DNA of 64,000 bases from Phaeotremella fagi (lineage: Eukaryota; Basidiomycota; Tremellomycetes; Tremellales; Phaeotremellaceae). The notes under the pieces were generated by a model. The model did no database searches, was not told the origin of the DNA, and was given only the letters and a program-made list of their open reading frames with translations. A program made the translations under genes and the position numbers. The DNA lies in assembly GCA_001599715.1 (NCBI GenBank), contig BCHU01000001.1, positions 1,721,634-1,785,633 of the forward strand, written 5' to 3'. The first letter of the stretch is position 1. Every line of letters starts with the position of its first letter. Shown here one piece after another: positions 57,617 through 64,000 of the stretch.

Positions 57617-58502
57617 GTTGTATATATTTGGATTTGATTTATTTGTTTAGTTGTAAGAAATAAGTTGTTGGATGTAGGTGGCAACGATATGTCTTCAAAC
57701 ACCACCTTTATATATGCCACTCCGACATTCAAATTTTTCTTTAATGACGTCATGACGTCATTTACCAGGAATGACGTTATGTTGTTGTTGTTGGTTTTAG
57801 TGGTTCCTTTGCACTGTTTCCATAGCTCTGGGATCTGAACTTACTTCGACATGATGTTGTTGACCATGACATCACTTACAACTATTAAGTCAACTGTAAC
57901 TGTAACTATACACGACTATGTAGTGCCTCGTGGAGTGTGTATGACATGCTGCACGCTCCAACCTCCTCCTTCCCCCCTCCTCCCCCTTTCTCTCTCTTAT
58001 CTTTACGCAAAGCCAATCACATGGGTCAGTTTAAAATATATCCATAAAGCCATAAGAAAAGTCATAAAATATGTCATACCTCGCACCGGATGAAAAATCA
58101 AATCAGGTACCTGCCTAATGAAATCAACCTTCGCACCCCCCAACCCTAATTCCCACCCTCATTTCGGCCTCTAGCCTTCTCCTTAGGCGCTTTGATAGAA
58201 TAGGAAGCTTCCCAATTCTTCTACAAAGTGTTGGATTTGTCTGCAGGAAGCTACACTCCCAGCTTCATCCAGCTCTCGCTATGTATGCTGTGAGCTAGAG
58301 TTCACAACTCTGAGCTCTAGACTGACGCCGTCTCCAAATATTTATAGTTGTACAGTGGACCAAGCTGCAAGCCCCTAACCCCTTAGTTGAAAGCATCAAC
58401 GGAAAACTCATCTATGACTCCGTCAATTGCATAGCTAGCTAGTAGACTTATATGCACCCACTATGTACTCGTACAGTAACCGTTCTTCACGTATATCGAT
58501 GT
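57617..58502. other. Intergenic region
   Basis: About 890 nt. It includes a pyrimidine-rich tract (57960-58000) and an inverted TGACGTCATGACGTCA-like sequence at 57745-57762, a CRE/ATF-type site upstream of the 60-aa gene. I see no gene. Confidence 0.45.
57745..57762. promoter_or_regulatory. Double CRE/ATF-like element
   Basis: Two overlapping TGACGTCA palindromes (TGACGTCATGACGTCA) about 130 nt upstream of the 60-aa gene, followed by another TGACGT near 57773. This is the consensus of CREB/ATF-family bZIP factors. It suggests that the small membrane-protein gene is under stress-type bZIP control. Confidence 0.5.
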
Positions 58503-59366
58503 TTACCACGGTGCTCCCTTCCCATCGTATCGTAAGAACTGTCCCGTTATCCCAACCTGGCTTAATTCATTCAGGATTCCGGACACCGATTCTGATGTAG
58601 GCATACCGATGAACTTGTTCATTGGCTGCCCAATTGTCAGTTCTTCTCTATATTTTTGTCACTTACAGTAGCAACTACTCCTGGGGACATCAGAACTACA
58701 TCAATGTTGCGAGGTTTAAGTTCTACTGCCAATTTACGACCTAGCATATTAATCGCAGCCTTAACATGGTCAGTCGATGCTTTCACCGTAAAGCTTACTT
58801 TGGAGATGCTATACGCTGGTGCAGCTGGATGATCACATAGCTCCATACTTGCGAAGGTACTGGACATGAGCATGATCATACCACCTCCGAGGATTTTATC
58901 TTGGAAAGTGTCGATCGAGTTCCACGCGCCCATGACGTTGACAGTAAAGACTTGCATTATGTCGTCGCTCACTGGGACCGAACTGGAGGATCTATCAAAA
59001 AGCGACTCTCGACATCCCAGAATTCCAGCAACAACCAGTAGTCTGTCAATTTGGTAAATGTGGGAGCCAAAAGCCTGTTTGGTAGTTAGTTGCGTGTGGG
59101 TTGTATCAAGCGCATTCACTTACCTTCAATTCTTCCTTGACCGTAAAATCAGCCTTGAAGAAATGAACGTTGTCGTACTTTGATGCATACGCCAGAATCT
59201 CAGGAGTTTCCAACTTGTCACAGCAGTAGATGACATTCTTTGGGTCGGATGACTGAAAGCTCGTGATTAGCAACCCCCTCTGTGTCGGCTCAATACTCAC
59301 CAGCTGGTTGACTAGCTCGAGACCAATACCCATCGCACAACCGACAATCACAGTGACCACTGACAT
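58503..59366 (-). CDS. Short-chain dehydrogenase/reductase
   Basis: NAD(P)-dependent oxidoreductase of about 245 residues over three exons, from ATG 59366 (MSVVTVIVGCAMGIGLELVN) to a stop at 58503. The cofactor motif is G-C-A-M-G-I-G, a small variation of the classical TGxxxGIG. The active site is AYSISKVSFTVKAS (Tyr and Lys of YxxxK) with SSTFASMEL as the preceding Ser. The second half holds INMLGRKLAVELKPRNIDVV and MSPGVVATP. It ends QFLRYDGKGAPW. Head-to-head with the amidase gene over 268 nt. Substrate unknown. Confidence 0.85.
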
Positions 59367-59634
59367 TGTGCAGTACTGCTGTCGGAAATCAGATTCTTCA
59401 AGCGTTCTTCTGCGCTACGGAATTTCTTTTCTGCTGCTGACAGGTCCGGATCATATTCACCAGTTAAATTACAGTATGTAATAAGAAGGTCAACAAAGGA
59501 AACAAAAGTGCCCGAATGTGGCAAAGATTAGGGCAAAGTTCAATGTCTGCCGGTGATAGGCACCAGAAATCTCAGCAGAATAAAAGCTATTTCTGACGCA
59601 TTGTCTTAACTTTGCCTACGAGATTCCATCAACC

Positions 59635-61554
59635 ATGTCCGTAATTTCGCTAGCAGTATCCGCGAACAATCCAATCAACATTCAAAGTCTTCTGGATGTC
59701 CTTCCTCGCATCTCAAAAACACCTTTAACCCTCACAGAAGAGGAACTCAAGGATCACACTGCGATACTCGCAGGAGCTTACGAAACCTTCCAGAAAATTT
59801 TGGCGTTGGACGACTATGTACCACACGTCAATGTCCAAGCGTTCCCCAGAGAGAATGTGAGAAGACCAGAGGGAAATATTGTTGGCGGCGAAAATGAGAG
59901 CAACGCCTGGGCTTGGAAAGTCGATATTCGTGGAACGGAAGGTGGAATTTTACAAGGCAAGACCGTGTGTCTGAAAGGTAAATTGGGTTGCTCCCATCCA
60001 AGCCGTGTATCTGACGCACTACATCACAGACAACATTGCTGTCCAAGGTGTCCCATGCCTACTAGGTACAGATGTCATTTCCGACTGGGTCCCAAACACA
60101 GACGCGACCGTAGTCACTCGCGTGCTCCAGGCCGGAGGTCACATTGTCGGTAAAGCTGTCTGTGAGAATTTATCGTACTTTGGCACTTCAATATCTGCAG
60201 CAACTGGTATGTTTATGGTAATCTTAGTGCTTCTGATGTCATTCTTCCAGGTCCATTCTACAACGCGCGTGCTACGGGTTACTCGGCAGGGGGTTCCTCA
60301 AGTGGTTGTGCGGTCCTCATTGTGAGAGGCGAGTGTGATTATGGAATAGGCGGAGATCAAGGAGGATCAATAAGGCTGGTAAGTGATATTTAAATTCTTT
60401 CATTGAAAAAACTCCTCATAGCCTGCTTCGCAAAACGGTATCGTCGGCTTCAAACCTACGCATGGTTTGATACCTTACACCGGTATCTGCCAATTGGAAT
60501 CCACAATCGACACCACAGGCCCAATGACTAGAACCGTTCTTGAAAATGCTCGATTACTAGGAGTCCTCGCTGGTGCCGATAGAATTGATGATCGACAACA
60601 GGCTGGATGTCCTGTCAGGTCATTCGATGGGTTTCAAGGTGCTGCCGGTGCTGTACCTAACTACGAAGAAGAAGCGCAAAAGGACATTCGAGGACTCAGG
60701 ATTGGAATAGTCAAAGAGAGCTTGACCCATGAACTTGCCGATCCACGTTATACTCAAAAGGTTTTAGCTGCCATAGAACGTTTCAAAGATTTGGGAGCAG
60801 TGGTTGAAGAAGTCAGTATTCCTGGAGTAGACCTCGCGTTAGATTTATGGATGGTGATTGCTTTCTACCTACTTCTAATTGTCATCACTAACTTGAAAAC
60901 AGGTCATTGCACGTTTATCCGCTTTTCAAAACATGTCTGGGAGAAGTTGTGGTCGACGTTCTCTCTACATGAACGATTTTACAGAAAAATGGTTGCCTCT
61001 CGATCAAGAAAAACTGTCAAAAATGTGGCCATCAGCATTTGCGACTCTAAGCTGTGGTGCTTACGCTTGGGAGGAGGTAGATCCTACTGTAAGCATGACG
61101 ACTCTGTTGAAAGCAAGGCTATGAACTGATCTGAACAAGCTGATGGGAAAAACTATGAATCTTGTTCGCAAAGTTCGTGACGAAGTTGATGATGCCTTGG
61201 GAAAGTACGATCTCCTGGTGACCCCAACAATGGTCCGTCTTCCTGTCAAGATTGATGACATCCCTTGCGATCTCAGTCCTTTACAAAAGATGGCTTATGC
61301 TGCGGGAGTAGCTGTCAATACTGCTCCATACAGTGTTGTATGTATACTTCATTCAGTCAAATATACCTCCTGACACTTCTTATTAGACAGGACACCCTGC
61401 CATATCAATTCCCGTCGGTAATCTTTCCCCAAAGGATGACCAGAATGTAAACCTTCCAGTAGGCTTACAGATTATCGGAAAATGGTGGGATGAAGTGACA
61501 GTTCTCAGAGCAGCATACGCATGGGAAAGTACCAATGATTGGAGTCAACTTTGA
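59635..61554 (+). CDS. Amidase-signature hydrolase
   Basis: Amidase-signature family enzyme (Ser-cisSer-Lys triad) of roughly 540 residues over about seven exons, starting MSVISLAVSANNPINIQSLL. Catalytic Lys is in CLKDNIAVQGVPCLLGT; the Gly/Ser-rich signature is RATGYSAGGSSSGCAVLIV with IGGDQGGSIRLPASQNGIVG after an intron. The C-terminal part (VTPTMVRLPVKIDDIP, GHPAISIPVGNLSP, LPVGLQIIGKWWDEVTVLRA) is standard. No signal peptide. It may hydrolyse a small amide or acyl-amide; the neighbouring SDR and 2OG oxygenase suggest a shared pathway. Confidence 0.85.
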
Positions 61555-62248
61555 GTTTGAAGATTCGGTGGTTACATAGATTGCTAGAATGACGCAATTT
61601 TGATAGTATTGGCGATGCATGACTCAGTTCGGTTTTTATTGCTCTTTGAATGTCAGAGAAACTGTAAGGCAAGCGACATATAAAAAATGGCTATACGTGT
61701 GTGATTCCTGATAACCTTACCGTGTGCCCAGGTTTTTACTAAAATCGCAACAATCGGATGACCGAACATCGACAATACATCCCTTCGTATCTCATAGACC
61801 TGAATTTTGTCAAAGCTCGGGAGCCAATTGTGCCAGACTTCTTTCTGCCACTCTGAGACTCAGATTGGATAGTGAGCCTGACATTTGCTCATGTTCGCGC
61901 TCATGAGCTACAATCTCTTGGGCAGTTTGTTAGATAGATAGGTCTGATTCAGATGAGGGAGCGTAACGACCGATTTTGGCATGATTGGGTTTCAAATCCT
62001 GCTCGCACATTGGGCGGGTACCCGCCTTATGACTTCACTACACGCGAGGGCGTGCTCATTATCTAACTACGGGCACATCCATCTCAGCAATGTGCCGGAT
62101 ATCGGCACTCTATCTGCTGTATATCTATCTCTAAACGATTTGATCTATTATACCAATTATCCAATCTACATCTGCTCTTAACTTTGGTCCACTAATACCT
62201 CCTGATAAACTCTCAACACAACCTCTCCAGAAGAACAAAGTCATTAGC
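61555..62248. other. Intergenic between amidase and oxygenase
   Basis: About 690 nt; the promoter of the oxygenase lies here. No gene or clear element seen. Confidence 0.45.
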
Positions 62249-63596
62249 ATGACTCAAACAGCAGCTCTTGTTGAGCGGGAAGAAAATTACTCCACAACGG
62301 CAGATGGAAAATACGTGACATATCGTGCAGGTGGAAAACCAGGGAAGCGTCTGATCCGGAACGTGGGTGATCCCGGATGGGTGGACACTTTCGATAAAAT
62401 CCCAGTGATCGACTTTTCTAACATTGATCATCCGGATTTAGAAGTCAGAAAAAAACTGGCTCACGAATTGGCAGATGCGGCAGAGAACGTTGGCTTCTGG
62501 TACGCGGCCAATCCGCCAGTCAACACAGATTTAATACGTGTGTATCAGGTATTGATTGTTCATGTTCTTCCAATGTTGACTGAATATGCTATTTAGTCGA
62601 AACTTTCCAAGCGCTGGAGAACTTTTTTGCTCTGAGTGACGAAGCCAAAAATCAAGCAAGCTGGATGAAAACCCCAGGCGCCAGGGGATACGAATCTTTT
62701 GCTGATGTTGCTCAGAACGAGGGATCAGGCAGCGATGCAAGTAAGTTTACGAAATACTTAGTAAGAGTCTAAACTCACCCAATTACAGCCCTGCGAGAGT
62801 CTTTCATCATGGGCGAAGACATGACGGACCCTGTCCAATATTCCGGAACACCGCCTCGAGACATCGTTCCACAAAACATTTGGCCAGTAGCGCAGCCCGA
62901 ATTCAAGAAAGCCCTTGACACCTACTATGCTGCTGTCAAGCCGTTTGCTGAATCAGTACTGCGATTATTCAGCCTTGCTCTTGGTCTTGAAGAGAACGCT
63001 TTGGAACAATTTCACAGCTTTCCGATGGCCGCGTTACGGGCACTGCATTATCCCCCTCAGCCTCCTCAAGAATCAGCAGCTGGATTCTTGGCTCACGCAG
63101 ACTTCTCCAGTACGTTAACTCAGCATCTTCATATTCGAACACTGACATATCATATACAGCTTTTACATTTGTTCTACAAGGTGAAAAGTACGGCTCTGGC
63201 TTAGAAGTTCTCAACATGAATGGACAGTGGGTTTCCGCGCCATCAATACCTGGAACAACATTCACGTGTAACGTTGGTGACTATCTGCAAACACTGTCTA
63301 GCGGCCGTTTCGTCTCGACAGTACACAGAGTCGTGAATCGATCAGGCAAAGAAAGGTTCTCGCTCCCTTTCTTCTACTCACCTGATCCCACCGCAATCAT
63401 CAAGCCAATCGAGTTCCCTGGTGGTCCAAAATTAGGTTACGAGAGTGATTACAATGCGGAGGAGTCGATTGGCAAGCAATTTATCCGTAGACTGATGTTT
63501 GCTCGTCGTTTCCACCCAACGGCTAAGAGGTTAGTAGAGCTTGGTATCCCACCCGAAGAATGGGAGTACAATTATCTCACTGGTTCACTACCGTAG
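62249..63596 (+). CDS. 2-oxoglutarate/Fe(II)-dependent oxygenase (IPNS-like)
   Basis: Isopenicillin-N-synthase-like dioxygenase of about 370 residues over four exons, starting MTQTAALVEREENYSTTADG and ending YNYLTGSLP. The N-terminal DIOX_N part is IPVIDFSNIDHPDLEVRKKL and NVGFWY. Metal ligands are the H-x-D of FLAHADFSS and the distal His of VSTVHRVVNRSG; the 2OG-binding R-x-S is ERFSLPFF. A final helical segment follows (QFIRRLMFARRFHPTAKRLV). Plausible roles are hydroxylation or desaturation of a small metabolite from the adjacent amidase/SDR pathway. Confidence 0.85.
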
Positions 63597-64000
63597 CTCC
63601 CTTGGTAGTACATAGTTGCAGAGATATAGCTACATGTGCCTGTCCATGCATGGTATATTCCTTGTTTGAAAAATGGGACGCAGAATCCTAAGCAAAATAA
63701 TAGATTACTTGACAAAAACATGAGGGTGCGCTGCCTGTGACGTCCGTTTGTATTGCTTTCGCATACTGTGCTCAGTAGTACGCAAAAATGACTCGACGTA
63801 ATATGCATGGCAACGTATTGGTCGTTGCATCAGCTCCAAACTACAAATGACTACAAATGACACAATTTTCTGCGCAAGGTAAACGAAAATAGCAATAATG
63901 CATGCCGCTAGCATAGCCACTTGACTCTCAGTGCCCATTTGACTTTTTGTGATTCGAGATCAAATTGATTTTGGATGGCTCCAAATGTTGCCCGGTAGCA
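63597..64000. other. Window 3' end
   Basis: About 400 nt after the oxygenase stop. Short frames only; no gene supported. Confidence 0.4.

Overview
The window is nuclear DNA of an intron-rich fungus, most likely a basidiomycete yeast of the Tremellomycetes (Cryptococcus/Kwoniella relatives). The evidence is very short introns (about 50-60 nt, GTRNGT donors, CTNAC-like branch points), tightly packed genes with several head-to-head pairs, and a Cas1-type polysaccharide O-acetyltransferase like that of encapsulated Tremellales. I saw no bacterial signatures, CRISPR arrays, rRNA, tRNA or recognisable transposon. Gene spans below run from coding start to stop and include introns; exon limits were worked out by hand from splice signals and reading frame.

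Layout. 0-6.3 kb is housekeeping: RPA middle subunit (-), endosomal Na+/H+ exchanger (-), tubulin cofactor E (+). 7-13.5 kb is an accessory block holding at least four BTB-like paralogues plus a deleted relic, with a small secreted protein and a small orphan among them. 13.7-24.5 kb is conserved: Dsc3 (+), a Kre9-like GPI protein (-), ILV6 (+), a mitochondrial citrate-type carrier (-) head-to-head with a TFIIIC barrel subunit (+), and a Cbf1-like bHLH factor (-) head-to-head with LSM6 (+). 25.7 kb has an 86-residue 12-cysteine protein (-). 26.8-31 kb holds a putative protein O-fucosyltransferase followed by a GDP-fucose transporter. 31.5-36 kb is a divergent pair: a stand-alone NRPS-type adenylation protein (-) and a condensation-domain-like acyltransferase (+). 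36-40.5 kb has three tandem copies of an unrecognised single-exon family plus one orphan. 41-44 kb is a BTB protein with a low-complexity insert. 44-52 kb has secretory-pathway and capsule genes: CAS1 (-), BiP/KAR2 (-) and signal peptidase SPC3 (+); KAR2 and SPC3 share a promoter carrying three ACGTG cores. 52.2-52.7 kb encodes a divergent SUMO that ends Gly-Gly-His only when its last intron is removed. 53-55.3 kb is a tandem pair of another unrecognised family; 56-57.6 kb has two small proteins with N-myristoylation-type starts. 58.5-63.6 kb is an apparent catabolic or biosynthetic trio: SDR (-), amidase (+) and a 2-oxoglutarate/Fe(II) oxygenase (+).

How the genes work together. ER and Golgi functions recur (KAR2, SPC3, DSC3, CAS1, O-fucosyltransferase, GDP-fucose transporter), but only KAR2/SPC3 and the fucosylation pair look physically organised as functional pairs. 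The accessory blocks consist of lineage-restricted tandem duplications with decay in some copies. The best candidates for undescribed biology are the divergent SUMO, the split adenylation/condensation pair and the three tandem orphan families.
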